Shown piece after piece: positions 28,414 to 37,883 of a DNA stretch of 64,000 nucleotides. Position 1 is the first letter of the stretch. The number at the start of each line of letters is the position of its first letter. Source of the stretch: Hyphomicrobiales bacterium (GTDB taxonomy: Bacteria > Pseudomonadota > Alphaproteobacteria > Rhizobiales > Rhizobiaceae); assembly GCA_900471815.1 (NCBI GenBank), contig UICE01000003.1, positions 643,558 to 707,557 on the forward strand, written 5' to 3'. The position numbers and the translations under genes were made by a program. Below the pieces are notes generated by a model. That model was not told the origin of the DNA. It searched no databases and saw only the letters and a program-made list of their open reading frames with translations.

Positions 28414-29334
28414 ATGCAAAGCACGTCACTTCGTTACTTTCTCGAGGTCGTAAAGTCGGGTTCAATTGCCGATGCATCCTACCGGCTTAATGTAGCAAGC
28501 TCTGCAATCAGCAGGCAAATTGCCAAGCTGGAGCGGGAATTGGGTGTCGAATTGTTCGAGAGACGGCCGCGCGGCATGGTTCCGAGCGCGGCGGGCGAGG
28601 TTCTGTCTGCTCATGCACGGCGAACCATGCTTGATGCTGAACGCGTCACCGCCGAGATCAAAGCATTGCAGGTGCCGGATCGGGGATTTGTGCGTCTGGC
28701 CAGCTATGAAGGCTTTGCCGTCGATATTCTTTCCGAAGCCATCGCCGAATTCCGCAAGCGCTTTCCCGGCGTAACCTTTCATCTGTGGGTTGGAAACTCG
28801 GTGGAAGTGGCGCAGCTCATTCAAGACGGCGAAGCCGATATAGGTACGACCTTTAATCTGGCGCCGCCTCGTGGCGTAAAAATCGAGCAGGTTGTCCGCC
28901 GTCCGATGCACGCGTTGATTCCAAAACATCTCCCGCTTGCGAGCCTCGAATCCGTGACCATGACACAGACACTGAACTATCCTGTTGCCTTGCCGGACAA
29001 GGGGCGAACACAGCGCCATCTGATCGATGCAGCTTTTGCCATGCAAGGGCTTGTCGTGGAGCCTGTCATGTCCACCAACTGCATTTCAGCCTTGCGACGC
29101 TTTTCTGACGCTGCCGACTGCATACACTTTACCAGTGCAATCCGTACGCCCGGGCGTACGGACATGGGGGACTTTATCGCTGTTCCAGTTGATGACGAGG
29201 TCATGACTGACAGCGTATTGCATATACTGACAATGGAAGATCGCACTTTGCCTGTCGCGGTCCGCGCTTTTCTCGACATGCTGTTGGATAATTTGCATCC
29301 CTCTGAGCGCGGAGAGACAGACAAGTTTGCCTGA
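28414..29334 (+). CDS. LysR-family transcriptional regulator
   Basis: A 306-residue regulator. The N-terminal helix-turn-helix (residues 1-60) contains SGSIADASYRLNVASSAISRQIAKLERELGVELFERRPRG broken over the usual LysR positions, and the rest is a periplasmic-binding-like effector domain. The start at 28414 has CAGGAGC upstream. About 127 bases separate it from the divergent amidohydrolase start, and a LysR-controlled promoter for the amidohydrolase-AbgT pair is likely there. Confidence 0.9.
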   Translation: MQSTSLRYFLEVVKSGSIADASYRLNVASSAISRQIAKLERELGVELFERRPRGMVPSAAGEVLSAHARRTMLDAERVTAEIKALQVPDRGFVRLASYEGFAVDILSEAIAEFRKRFPGVTFHLWVGNSVEVAQLIQDGEADIGTTFNLAPPRGVKIEQVVRRPMHALIPKHLPLASLESVTMTQTLNYPVALPDKGRTQRHLIDAAFAMQGLVVEPVMSTNCISALRRFSDAADCIHFTSAIRTPGRTDMGDFIAVPVDDEVMTDSVLHILTMEDRTLPVAVRAFLDMLLDNLHPSERGETDKFA

Positions 29335-29445
29335 TGAGTGCGATTGAAAATCCTTGAATACTTATAGGCTTGCCCGCGAGCACTGTTGAATGACGTGTTC
29401 GTTGTTGGGCTGGACGGCACCTTGCAGATTGGGTAGCTTGGGCCC

Positions 29446-29883
29446 ATGGCGCTCAAACGGATGGACAATGTAGGAATCGTCGTCGAGGACCTCGAAGAGA
29501 CGATTGAATTCTTTACTGAGCTTGGCCTTGAGTTTGAAGGTCGGGCCACGATCGAAGGAGAATGGGCAGGGCGTGTGACAGGGCTCGGCGATCAGCACGT
29601 CGAGATTGCCATGATGCGTACGCCTGACGGGCACAGCCGGCTCGAATTATCCCGCTTCCTCGCACCGGCTGTTGTCGCGGACCACCGCAATGCTCCGGTA
29701 AACGCCTTGGGCTACCTTCGCGCCATGTTCACCGTGGATGACATCGATGAGACGCTTGAACGGCTCTATAAACGCGGCGCGCAGCTCGTAGGTGAAGTCG
29801 TGCAATATAAAGAGATATACCGGCTCTGCTACATACGCGGTCCTGAAGGACTTCTCATCGGACTAGCGCAAGAACTCAACTGA
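29446..29883 (+). CDS. VOC-superfamily protein (glyoxalase-like)
   Basis: A 145-residue protein with two beta-alpha-beta-beta-beta modules of the vicinal oxygen chelate fold: MDNVGIVVEDLEETIEFFTELGLEFEG at the start and LRAMFTVDDIDETLERLYKRGAQLVGEV in the second half, ending with the typical YIRGPEGLLIGLAQ. Likely metal ligands include His in GLGDQHVEIAM and the Glu in the final strands, but the substrate cannot be predicted. It stands between the LysR gene and a convergent MocR gene. Confidence 0.85.
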   Translation: MALKRMDNVGIVVEDLEETIEFFTELGLEFEGRATIEGEWAGRVTGLGDQHVEIAMMRTPDGHSRLELSRFLAPAVVADHRNAPVNALGYLRAMFTVDDIDETLERLYKRGAQLVGEVVQYKEIYRLCYIRGPEGLLIGLAQELN

Positions 29884-29933
29884 GCGCGCCTTTAAAGACC
29901 TTAATGAAAGCCACGCGAGTATCCCGCACGGCT

Positions 29934-31367
29934 TCACGAATAGCTGTCATAACTCGCATTATCCGTGTCCATCAGGCGGCGGACGATTGAAAACCCTTGG
30001 GTCAGTTCCTCACGGGTTGCAGGCACTGTTATCCCAAGCCGCACGCGATGAAAGGTCTTTTCCGTACGGCCGGGCTTGAATTCATCCTCGTCATCAATCA
30101 GCACGCCTTCATTGAGGGCGGCATTCTTGAATGTCGCAGAAAGCCAGGGATCAGGAAGTTTTACCCAGAGGAATGTTGCAAGCGGCTGTGAGTTGAAATC
30201 CAATCCCGCAAATATGCTGCGCGCAATTGCTTCACGAGCTCGGATCTCTTCGCAAACCTTGTTGCGGATTACATCCGCTTCACCTGAATTGACCAATTGT
30301 GCGCCAAGTTCCGCCATAGTGAACGGCATTCCGCCGGTAAGCATTTTATGGGCGGTGTAAACGCGGGTCGCCAGGTTTGGCGGGCAGGCCACCCAGCCGC
30401 CGCGCACGCCAGCTGCGACCGATTTAGATAGGCCGCCAATGTAAAATGTGCGCTCAGGCGCCAGACGCGCGATGGCTGTAAGTTCACGCTTCATCACCGA
30501 ACCATATAAATCATCTTCAATGATCCAGACATTATAGCGGCGTGCGATATCGGCAAATGCGTGGCGATAGTCCTCAGGCATGGTTGTCGCTGTAGGATTA
30601 TGCAGTGACGGCATGAGGAAGACGAGTTTCGGATGTTGTTGCGCACAAAGCCGCTCAAAATCGTCTGGTGTCGCATATCCGGCCTGTGTGTGCATGATGA
30701 TGCTGCGTCGCCCCATGAGATTGACGCTGCGCGCGGCAGAACAATAGGTCAGATCCTCAAAAGCGATTTTGTCACCGGGGGCAGTGACCGCTGCAATGAT
30801 CGCAAGAATTGCCGAATGGGCACCAAGTGTTGGCACGATTGATGCGGGCTCTGGCGCCCAATCTGCGGTTGAGAGCCATTTGCTTCCAGCCTCAAGCCAG
30901 CCTTGGGGCAGGGTGCGGGAATAGCTGGTTACCTCGCGGGGGTATTGTCGCACAATGTTTTGCAGCAACCGTTCTATCGACTCAGATTGGCCGACATCAA
31001 TGGCAGCGGTCGAGTCGAGGCGGATATTACCCGGCTCAATAATTGCGCCGCGCGTTCCGCCAAAGGGCGTAGACTGATTTGAACGCTCCACCAGTGGAAC
31101 ATCCTTGTGGCTGGTGACATAGGTGCCACGCCCGACTTCTCCCGTGACCAATCCTCGTTCGCGAATGAGATTATAAGCGCGGCCCACCGTGCCGATCGTC
31201 ACGCCAATATCGAAGGCGAGATTGCGTTGCGGCGGCAGCTTGGTGCCGGGCGGAAGAACCCCTTGCGCTATGTCGGATTCAATCCGGTTTGCCAGCCGCA
31301 TATAGAGCGGGCCGCGGCGTTGTTGGGGTTCAATGTCAGTTTCGAGGTTCGGAAGCCAATTTGTCAT
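29934..31367 (-). CDS. MocR-type regulator: GntR HTH fused to PLP-dependent aminotransferase domain
   Basis: A 477-residue fusion. Residues about 20-90 are a GntR winged helix (LANRIESDIAQGVLPPGTKLPPQRNLA... VGRAYNLIRERGLV), and residues about 110-470 have the fold-type-I aminotransferase, with the PLP lysine in GGLSKSVAAGVRGGW and the conserved NPTATTMP and EDDLYG motifs. Such regulators commonly control PLP, amino-acid or GABA genes. The start at 31367 is preferred to the TTG at 31394. The neighbouring upstream gene on the opposite strand is the DUF1127 protein; the true target is unknown. Confidence 0.9.
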   Translation of the reverse strand: MTNWLPNLETDIEPQQRRGPLYMRLANRIESDIAQGVLPPGTKLPPQRNLAFDIGVTIGTVGRAYNLIRERGLVTGEVGRGTYVTSHKDVPLVERSNQSTPFGGTRGAIIEPGNIRLDSTAAIDVGQSESIERLLQNIVRQYPREVTSYSRTLPQGWLEAGSKWLSTADWAPEPASIVPTLGAHSAILAIIAAVTAPGDKIAFEDLTYCSAARSVNLMGRRSIIMHTQAGYATPDDFERLCAQQHPKLVFLMPSLHNPTATTMPEDYRHAFADIARRYNVWIIEDDLYGSVMKRELTAIARLAPERTFYIGGLSKSVAAGVRGGWVACPPNLATRVYTAHKMLTGGMPFTMAELGAQLVNSGEADVIRNKVCEEIRAREAIARSIFAGLDFNSQPLATFLWVKLPDPWLSATFKNAALNEGVLIDDEDEFKPGRTEKTFHRVRLGITVPATREELTQGFSIVRRLMDTDNASYDSYS

Positions 31368-31459
31368 GGTGACAATGAATATATTGCGATTCAAACGGAG
31401 TCAATTCATTAGAGTATCGAACAATGTTCGAGTCAATTTCGACTTGAAAGGTGATAAAA

Positions 31460-31687
31460 ATGAGTACAATTGACACAATTGATGCCTGTTGCAAGACAAA
31501 CGAGTTCGTTGAGCCGCGCCATAGCCTATTCAATCGGGTTTCGGCAGCGCTCAACTGGTTCAGCTTGGCTATGATGAAGCGGAGAACCCGCATTCATCTC
31601 AGTGAACTGACTGATGATCAACTTCGGGATATCGGCATTTCAAAACGCGAAGCTCGCCGCGAAGTTGAACGGTCCTTTTGGGATTGA
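31460..31687 (+). CDS. Small DUF1127 protein
   Basis: A 75-residue basic protein. The C-terminal part RRTRIHLSELTDDQLRDIGISKREARREV is the DUF1127 signature (L-x-L-x-D-x2-L-x-D-I-G-I). In alphaproteobacteria such proteins take part in RNA turnover and phosphate or stress adaptation. The ATG at 31460 is 8 bases after an AGGT; the GTG at 31451 is an alternative. It has its own strong terminator, so it is a single-gene unit, divergent from the MocR regulator. Confidence 0.88.
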   Translation: MSTIDTIDACCKTNEFVEPRHSLFNRVSAALNWFSLAMMKRRTRIHLSELTDDQLRDIGISKREARREVERSFWD

Positions 31688-31735
31688 AGGCCGTGATGGT
31701 TGAGCGCTCGTCTTGTCCAATTCTTGGCTTGAATG

Positions 31736-31775
31736 AAAAAGAGGAATTGAACGATCGTTCAATTCCTCTTTTTTT
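31736..31775. terminator. Bidirectional intrinsic terminator with perfect 28-base palindrome
   Basis: GAGGAATTGAACGA / TCGTTCAATTCCTC (31741-31768) is a perfect palindrome flanked by AAAAA and TTTTTTT. It lies 49 bases past the DUF1127 stop and can serve both strands. The minus-strand purB gene ends about 150 bases further on. Confidence 0.9.
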
Positions 31776-31926
31776 GTTATTTTCAGTATTTATGCCGTTT
31801 TTGCTAGCCAAAAGGCCTTTTTCCACCAGTCAAATTGAAATTCTTCCGGGATATTGCGCGAGATTTCTGAAATCTTGCTGAAGAATGCGCAAATTTTGCT
31901 GCATTTTTTCAATCGGAAGCTTCAAT

Positions 31927-33243
31927 TTAGTTGTTGTTGGTTGAGCCAAACACCCGGTTAAAAATCGTATCGACATGTTTCGTATGATAACCGAGGTCAA
32001 ACTTCTCGCGAATGACTTCCTCCGGAAGAGAAGCTCGAACATCAGCATCGGCCAGCAGTTCTTCAAGGAAATCTGCGCCGTGTTCCCACACTTTCATCGC
32101 ATTGCGTTGGACGAGGCGATAGGAGTCTTCACGCGAAACGCCGGCCTGCGTCAGCGCAAGCAATACGCGCTGAGAATGAATCAGGCCACGGAATTTATTC
32201 ATGTTTTTCAACATGTTATCTGGATAGACCAGCAGCTTTTCGATCACGCCAACCATGCGGGCCAAGGCGAAATCCAGGGTGATTGTCGCATCCGGACCGA
32301 TCATGCGCTCAACCGATGAGTGTGAAATATCGCGTTCGTGCCAAAGCGCCACATTTTCCATTGCAGGAAGTGCGAAGGCGCGAACCATGCGGGCGAGGCC
32401 GGTCATGTTCTCGGTTAGAACCGGGTTCCGCTTGTGCGGCATGGCTGAAGAGCCTTTTTGCCCGGGTGAAAAATACTCTTCCGCTTCCAATACTTCCGTG
32501 CGTTGCAAATGGCGTATTTCGACCGACAAACGCTCAACCGAAGAAGCAATTACACCCAAGGTTGCAAAATACATGGCGTGACGGTCGCGCGGAATAACCT
32601 GCGTGGAAACTGGTTCTGCCTGCATTCCCAATGCTTTAGCCACGTGTTCTTCTACGCGTGGGTCGATATTGGCGAAAGTTCCGACAGCGCCGGAAATGGC
32701 GCAGGTTGCAATCTCCTCACGGGCAGCCACCAGTCTGTTGCGGCATCTTTCGAATTCCGCATAGGCCTGAGCCAGCTTTACGCCGAAGGTTGTCGGTTCG
32801 GCGTGAATGCCGTGGCTGCGACCGATCGTGACTGTATCCTTGTGCTCGAAAGCGCGAACTTTCAAGGCTGCCAATAGCCGATCCAGGTCATCCAGAAGGA
32901 TATCGCTGGCACGCATGAGTTGCACATTGAAGCAGGTGTCGAGAACGTCAGATGAGGTCATTCCTTGGTGCACGAAACGCGCATCCGGTCCGACGATTTC
33001 GGACAAATGTGTAAGGAAAGCAATGACATCGTGCTTTGTCTCCCGCTCGATTTCATCGATGCGATCAATGTCGAATGTCGCCGCGCCGCCTTTTTCCCAG
33101 ATCGTTTTTGCAGCTTCTTTCGGGATCACGCCCAGCTCGGCAAGTGCGTCGCAGGCGTGTGCCTCGATTTCAAACCAGATACGGAATTTTGTCTCGGGAG
33201 ACCAGATTGCGACCATCTCGGGCCGCGAATAGCGCGGGATCAT
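31927..33243 (-). CDS. purB: Adenylosuccinate lyase
   Basis: A 438-residue enzyme that releases fumarate in two steps of purine synthesis (SAICAR to AICAR, adenylosuccinate to AMP). The fumarase-superfamily signature GSSAMPHKRNP (about residues 263-273) has the catalytic serine loop, and TSSDVLDTCFNVQL and GRSHGIHAEPTTFG supply the other active-site segments. Length matches the family. It appears to be the last gene of a minus-strand run with DUF2259, rpe, a P1 peptidase and a binding protein, with about 100 bases before it. Confidence 0.97.
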   Translation of the reverse strand: MIPRYSRPEMVAIWSPETKFRIWFEIEAHACDALAELGVIPKEAAKTIWEKGGAATFDIDRIDEIERETKHDVIAFLTHLSEIVGPDARFVHQGMTSSDVLDTCFNVQLMRASDILLDDLDRLLAALKVRAFEHKDTVTIGRSHGIHAEPTTFGVKLAQAYAEFERCRNRLVAAREEIATCAISGAVGTFANIDPRVEEHVAKALGMQAEPVSTQVIPRDRHAMYFATLGVIASSVERLSVEIRHLQRTEVLEAEEYFSPGQKGSSAMPHKRNPVLTENMTGLARMVRAFALPAMENVALWHERDISHSSVERMIGPDATITLDFALARMVGVIEKLLVYPDNMLKNMNKFRGLIHSQRVLLALTQAGVSREDSYRLVQRNAMKVWEHGADFLEELLADADVRASLPEEVIREKFDLGYHTKHVDTIFNRVFGSTNNN

Positions 33244-33344
33244 ATGTTTTCCTGTCGGCGGGTGTGTCTTGGATTTCTGTGCGGTCTATCAGACCGGGGC
33301 GCATCACTCAATGCCAGTTTGCGGCTGGCATCGGTTGGTGTGGA

Positions 33345-34082
33345 TTATCGCTGTTTCGTCACCGCCAGCCATCTGTAGTCAGGGCCCTCAAAACCAACGC
33401 CGCGAACCGAAATCATGACAGCGACAACGGCCTTGCCATTGTCCGGATAAAAGGTCTGGACAGCGCCGATACTATAGCCGAGAGGGCAACCGCGACTGGT
33501 GGGAATAGCTTGGTCTTCATGCAATAATTCGGGCTTGGCGTCAGGCTTATCCTCAGCAAGCGTAAGCCGGAACCCTTTGATTTCACCCATTTTATTGCAT
33601 GTTTCACTGGCGGGGGCAGGGATCTCCTGAAGTGTAATTGTCAGGCTGGTATCGAGTGCCGGAAAGACCGGTCTTGGGTTGACGATCACCTTGAATGGAT
33701 CGGAAGAAAGCTCTGTTACAGGATTGAATGCAACCGTATGACCAGCGTTTTTGCGTAGCTCGGTATCAGGCAAAGATGTCAGATTTTGACCGTCCTGTTC
33801 CGCCTTGCTGCGAGCCTTTTCGACGGACGAATTCTCATCGTCCAGCCTTATACGTACCGGCGTTTTTGCAAGAAATTTGTCAGTGGCCGTGTCGATATAG
33901 AACCGGTTTGCATATGGAAAGCCCGAGCCATCCTGTATGCCATATTCTTCAAAGGCGAAAATGCCGCCATCTTTGGAAAAACCAATAATATCAAGCTTTG
34001 CTGCATCGCCAGCCTGAGCCATGTTTGGCATCGTAACCATTACGGCCAACAGGCTCAATCTCGATAATTGGCGGTATGGCAT
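33345..34082 (-). CDS. Secreted DUF2259-family protein
   Basis: A 245-residue exported protein with a signal peptide that ends near MAQAGDA (about residue 25). The mature part has the DUF2259 features FSKDGGIFAFEEYGIQDGSGFPYANRFYIDTATD and a C-terminal GYSIGAVQTFYPDNGKAVVAVMISVRG. It is periplasmic with unknown function. It overlaps the rpe stop by one base (TAATG), which suggests translational coupling. Confidence 0.85.
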   Translation of the reverse strand: MPYRQLSRLSLLAVMVTMPNMAQAGDAAKLDIIGFSKDGGIFAFEEYGIQDGSGFPYANRFYIDTATDKFLAKTPVRIRLDDENSSVEKARSKAEQDGQNLTSLPDTELRKNAGHTVAFNPVTELSSDPFKVIVNPRPVFPALDTSLTITLQEIPAPASETCNKMGEIKGFRLTLAEDKPDAKPELLHEDQAIPTSRGCPLGYSIGAVQTFYPDNGKAVVAVMISVRGVGFEGPDYRWLAVTKQR

Positions 34083-34756
34083 TACGATCCCTTTTTAATC
34101 GAGCTCCGTATCAGGTCGATATTAGCTTTATAATGCGCTTCTGTCCCGCCTTTATAAACTGCTGAACCTGCAACAAGCGCATTGGCTCCGGCGGCGACCG
34201 CCAATGGCGCTGTTTCTGCCGTAATACCGCCATCGACTTCGATATCGATAGGCCGGCTGCCTATCATCGTTTTGATTTTCCTCAATTTATCCTGCATTTC
34301 AGCGATAAATTTCTGCCCGCCAAAGCCCGGATTGACAGTCATCACCAGGATTAGATCAACATTATCGAGAACATATTCGATTGCGGATTCGGGCGTAGCG
34401 GGGTTGATCGCAACGCCAGCTTTTTTCCCAAAGGTGCGAATGGCTTGTAAGGAACGATGCAAATGTGGTCCTGCTTCCGCGTGAACCGTAATGATATCTG
34501 AACCCGCCTTGGCAAAGGCTTCAATATATGGGTCGCATGGGGCGATCATCAAATGCGTGTCAAACACCGCATCGGTCAGAGGCCGGATCGCTTTCACAAC
34601 ATCCGGGCCGAAGGTGATATTGGGCACGAAATGTCCGTCCATGACATCAATATGTATCCAGTCTGCACCAGCGTTCAGCACGGAGGTTATCTCTGAGCCA
34701 AGCTTGGAAAAATCCGATGCCAGAATGGACGGGGCGATAACGAGCGGACGGCTCAT
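34082..34756 (-). CDS. rpe: Ribulose-phosphate 3-epimerase
   Basis: A 224-residue TIM-barrel enzyme of the pentose phosphate pathway. Diagnostic motifs are [34 protein letters not shown] with catalytic Asp and metal-binding His, [14 protein letters not shown], and [26 protein letters not shown]. The start at 34756 is preceded by CCGGAGACT. It is in the minus-strand run upstream of DUF2259 and purB. Confidence 0.96.
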   Translation of the reverse strand: MSRPLVIAPSILASDFSKLGSEITSVLNAGADWIHIDVMDGHFVPNITFGPDVVKAIRPLTDAVFDTHLMIAPCDPYIEAFAKAGSDIITVHAEAGPHLHRSLQAIRTFGKKAGVAINPATPESAIEYVLDNVDLILVMTVNPGFGGQKFIAEMQDKLRKIKTMIGSRPIDIEVDGGITAETAPLAVAAGANALVAGSAVYKGGTEAHYKANIDLIRSSIKKGS

Positions 34757-34819
34757 GGTAGTCTCCGGATAGGAAAATGGTTGGCGCGGACCTATCATGT
34801 GCAGCTTTACCGCACAAGC

Positions 34820-35827
34820 TTAGCTCAGAGAACGCCAGACAGGGTGGGGATCATTATCGGCCGGGGTGGCGGCATAGACACCGCGTGCCACAGCCCTCGC
34901 CATTGTGGAGGCAGCGGTTGCACTAAGTTCAATGAACTCCCCAATTTCCGGTGTCCTTCCGGCTGTTCCTGTGGCAAGCGCAAAGATCAGGTCGCCGTCG
35001 AAAGGCGTGTGGGAAGGCCATATAGCCCGGGAAAAACCGTCATGGGCTGCGATTGCCAAACGTTTGGCCTGCGCCTTGGTAAGAATAAGGTCGGTAGCAA
35101 TCACGCCGATAGTGGTATTGCCGCCGCGCTGTGCATCGCTGAACTTGGTTCGTACATCAGCAGCCTCGCCGGGTAGAGGGTGGGGCAGGCCAAGTCCGCC
35201 AAATTCATCAGCAATTTCAAAGGGAGAAGCCCAGAAGTGTCGCGTATTTCCGACGGTAACCATTCCAAGCGCATTGACAGCCACCAGAGCGCCGATTGTT
35301 GTTCCGTTGTCCAGAACCGCTGAGGCGGACCCCAATCCGCCTTTCAAGCCGGCCACTGTTGCGCCTGTTCCGGCACCAATCGTGCCAAGGGTAAAATTCC
35401 GCGATGCTGTGTGAACCGCGTCATATCCCATCTCACGATAGGGCGGGTATCGGCCCCAATTCTTGTCGCCGCCATTGAGCATATCGAAAAGGATTGCTCC
35501 AGGAACAATGGGAATCCTTTGAGTGCCGACTTCAAAACCCACGTCCATTTCGCGCAACGCCGCTTGAACACCCGATGCGGCATCAAGTCCGAAAGCCGAG
35601 CCGCCAGACAAAACAAGTGCGTTAATGGCTTCAACCGTATTATGCGGCTCCAGCAAATCCGTTTCACGCGTGCCAGGCGCTCCGCCAAGTATTTGGACTG
35701 CTGCTGTTGCCGGTGTGTCGCAAAGTATGACGGTGCAGCCGGACTTCACATGTTCGCTTGAAGCATTGCCAACCTTAAGGCCGCCAACATCGGTAATGAG
35801 ATTGAGAGCTCCGGCCCGCAGTGCCAT
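34820..35827 (-). CDS. P1-family peptidase (DmpA/BapA-like N-terminal nucleophile hydrolase)
   Basis: A 335-residue member of the S58/DmpA family of aminopeptidases that self-cleave to expose a Ser or Thr nucleophile. The expected segments are present: GLKVGNASSEHVKSGCTVILC, LSGGSAFGLDAASGV, and GNTTIGVIATDLILTKAQAK, where the first Thr of NTT is the probable nucleophile after cleavage behind Asn. Substrate could be beta- or D-amino-acyl peptides. Its ATG overlaps the TAA of the upstream binding-protein gene by one base, so the two are cotranscribed. Confidence 0.87.
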   Translation of the reverse strand: MALRAGALNLITDVGGLKVGNASSEHVKSGCTVILCDTPATAAVQILGGAPGTRETDLLEPHNTVEAINALVLSGGSAFGLDAASGVQAALREMDVGFEVGTQRIPIVPGAILFDMLNGGDKNWGRYPPYREMGYDAVHTASRNFTLGTIGAGTGATVAGLKGGLGSASAVLDNGTTIGALVAVNALGMVTVGNTRHFWASPFEIADEFGGLGLPHPLPGEAADVRTKFSDAQRGGNTTIGVIATDLILTKAQAKRLAIAAHDGFSRAIWPSHTPFDGDLIFALATGTAGRTPEIGEFIELSATAASTMARAVARGVYAATPADNDPHPVWRSLS

Positions 35828-36909
35828 TAATTGGTCTCCGGAACAAATTGTTTTCCATCGTATTTTTGCAAGCGATAAGTGTCGGCAATACGTTCGCCCG
35901 CAGCATCGAACTGCACAGGTCCGAGCGCTGTTTCAAAAGTAGTTTTGCGGAGCAGCTCGTTAATTGAACCCGCCTGGGACTTTGCGGCTTGCAGCACGCC
36001 CAAAGCAACTTCTCCGGCGGCATAGGCAGCGATCGTATAGCCCTCTGGAACTTTGCCTGCGAGCTCAATGGCGTTCTTGGCGGCGCGAGCGCTCTCCAAT
36101 GTTTGCGGTGCACGGGGCGCGATCATGAGCGTACCCACTGCAAGGTCATTTTCATTGCCTAAGGCGTTTAGCGCCTCACTTCCGATAATCGTCAAGGGGT
36201 AATCCAATATCGCGGCGCTACGACCAATTGCTGCGACATCATCACGTTCCCCACCAACGAACACCTGAGTGGCACCAGCGCGTTTGAGGCGTCCGACGAG
36301 GGCATTCTGATTGTCGAGGCCCGGCCTGTACGTATCTGAAAATACCGGCTTTAGGCCTTTCTCTTCAAGCCGCGCACGAATACCGGAGGTTAGCTCACGC
36401 CCGAAGATTGTTCCGTCATCAATTATGGCAAAGGGCGTGGAACGCCAACGGTCAGCCAGTATGGCGCTGGTTTCGTTCACTTCATTCCGGTTTGAAGGAG
36501 CAAGCCTAAAAACAGGATAACGTTGGTCGGTTCGTAGCTCCGTCAGCGTTTGCGAACGTATAGCTGGCGTGATGATTGCGATACCTTTTTGACCAAGAAT
36601 GGGCAAAGCGGCCTCAAGCGCTTCTGTACATAGAAATCCCACGACAATCAGCACATCCGATTGAAGCAGTTGTTTCGCAGCCTCAGCGCCGCCCGTTGCC
36701 GTACAAGTGTCGTCAGCGGTTACTATTGATGCCCCTTGCCCGCTTTTGTCTGATGCGATTGCTATTGCAGCGCCGTCCACCAACTGATTGCCCAAGCGCG
36801 AAAACGTGCCCGAGATTGGCGCGACAACACCAATTTTGTCTTCGGCATATGCGGTAGTGCAGAAAACCAAGCCAAGGGCGAAGGTTGTCGCGCGGATCAG
36901 TAAAGTCAT
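35827..36909 (-). CDS. Periplasmic binding protein of the branched-chain amino acid (LivJ) type
   Basis: A 360-residue secreted protein with a signal peptide ending near TTAYA (residue 22). The fold is type I periplasmic binding (KIGVVAPISGTFSRLGNQLVDGAAIAI, IVVGFLCTEALEAALPILGQKGIAIITP, and ending FDAAGERIADTYRLQKYDGKQFV). No permease or ATPase genes are adjacent, so it either serves a transporter encoded elsewhere or only scavenges or senses a ligand. It is coupled to a P1 peptidase, which suggests a peptide-related ligand; that is inference. Confidence 0.85.
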   Translation of the reverse strand: MTLLIRATTFALGLVFCTTAYAEDKIGVVAPISGTFSRLGNQLVDGAAIAIASDKSGQGASIVTADDTCTATGGAEAAKQLLQSDVLIVVGFLCTEALEAALPILGQKGIAIITPAIRSQTLTELRTDQRYPVFRLAPSNRNEVNETSAILADRWRSTPFAIIDDGTIFGRELTSGIRARLEEKGLKPVFSDTYRPGLDNQNALVGRLKRAGATQVFVGGERDDVAAIGRSAAILDYPLTIIGSEALNALGNENDLAVGTLMIAPRAPQTLESARAAKNAIELAGKVPEGYTIAAYAAGEVALGVLQAAKSQAGSINELLRKTTFETALGPVQFDAAGERIADTYRLQKYDGKQFVPETN

Positions 36910-37044
36910 CGAAAAATTGCCGTTTCCTCGTATCTGTAACCAATAGCCTGTTTTCGGTAACTGTTTCCTTCACTTAGTGCAATCCGACCCTATATAAATG
37001 ATACATCTTGCGGTAGTGATGCGAGGACAAATGGAAAAAGTACT

Positions 37045-37551
37045 GTGTTTATCGCCAAAGACCAGAAGATAGAGCCCCTCGCATTTCGCAATGCGATGAG
37101 CCATTTTGCTGAAGCCGTCCATATCCTGACCACTGATGGCCCAGCCGGGCGTCGCGGCGTAACAATATCGGCTGTCTGTTCGGTATCTGACGACCCTGCG
37201 ACCATGCTCGTTTGCCTAAACCGCAAGCATGAGTTCAATCATCTCTTTATCGAAAATCAGGTCTTCGCCTTGAATACGCTGTCTTATAGGCAGCAAGCGC
37301 TGTCGGAAGCGTTTTCAGGCAAGGGTGATCTCTCACAGGCTGACAGATTCGCACTTGGAAACTGGCATACGGCGCAAACTGGCGCCCCCGTATTGGTAGA
37401 TGCGCTTGCAAGTTTCGATTGTCGGATTATCGATACCCATGAAGTCGCCACCCACTACGTCATTTATGGCAAAGTGACCGCTATCAATATGGGCGATTAT
37501 GAAAACTCGCTAGTCTACCTCAACCGTGGCTATCATTGCGTTGGAGAATAG
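37045..37551 (+). CDS. Flavin reductase-like domain protein
   Basis: A 168-residue FMN-binding split-barrel protein of the flavin reductase family (RutF/HpaC type). The conserved N-terminal part AMSHFAEAVHILTTDGPAGRRGVTISAVCSVSDDPATMLVCLN and the ending DYENSLVYLNRGYHCVG are typical. It may supply reduced flavin to a monooxygenase. The start is GTG at 37045. It is first in a close-set group with the two XdhC genes and a hydrolase. Confidence 0.85.
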   Translation: MFIAKDQKIEPLAFRNAMSHFAEAVHILTTDGPAGRRGVTISAVCSVSDDPATMLVCLNRKHEFNHLFIENQVFALNTLSYRQQALSEAFSGKGDLSQADRFALGNWHTAQTGAPVLVDALASFDCRIIDTHEVATHYVIYGKVTAINMGDYENSLVYLNRGYHCVGE

Positions 37552-37554
37552 GCC

Positions 37555-37881
37555 GTGGTTCTACAACAACCGCCAGATCCGCTAATCATTGCCGAGCGCT
37601 GGATGCTGGAAGGCCGGGATGTTGCAATAGCCACGGTCATAGAGACATGGGGATCGTCACCGCGCCAGGCAGGAAGTCAGTTGGTTATTGATAATTCGGG
37701 GAATTTTGAAGGTTCCGTGTCCGGAGGATGCGTTGAAGCTGCCGTGATCGCAGAAGCTGCCGATGTGATCCGCCACGGTAAACCGGCTATGCTTGAATTT
37801 GGAGTTGCCGATGAAACCGCTTGGAAAGTGGGACTGTCGTGTGGTGGACGGATCAAAGTTTACGTTGAGCGCCTGGGCTAA
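37555..37881 (+). CDS. XdhC/CoxI-family protein, N-terminal domain part
   Basis: A 108-residue protein with the XdhC/CoxI N-terminal domain: AERWMLEGRDVAIATVIETWGSSPRQAGSQLVI, GSVSGGCVEAAVIAEA and KVGLSCGGRIKVYVE. XdhC proteins protect and insert molybdenum cofactor into xanthine dehydrogenase-type enzymes. Here the N-terminal part is its own gene (GTG start) with the C-terminal part two bases downstream. It begins 3 bases after the flavin reductase stop. Confidence 0.87.
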   Translation: MVLQQPPDPLIIAERWMLEGRDVAIATVIETWGSSPRQAGSQLVIDNSGNFEGSVSGGCVEAAVIAEAADVIRHGKPAMLEFGVADETAWKVGLSCGGRIKVYVERLG

Positions 37882-37883
37882 CT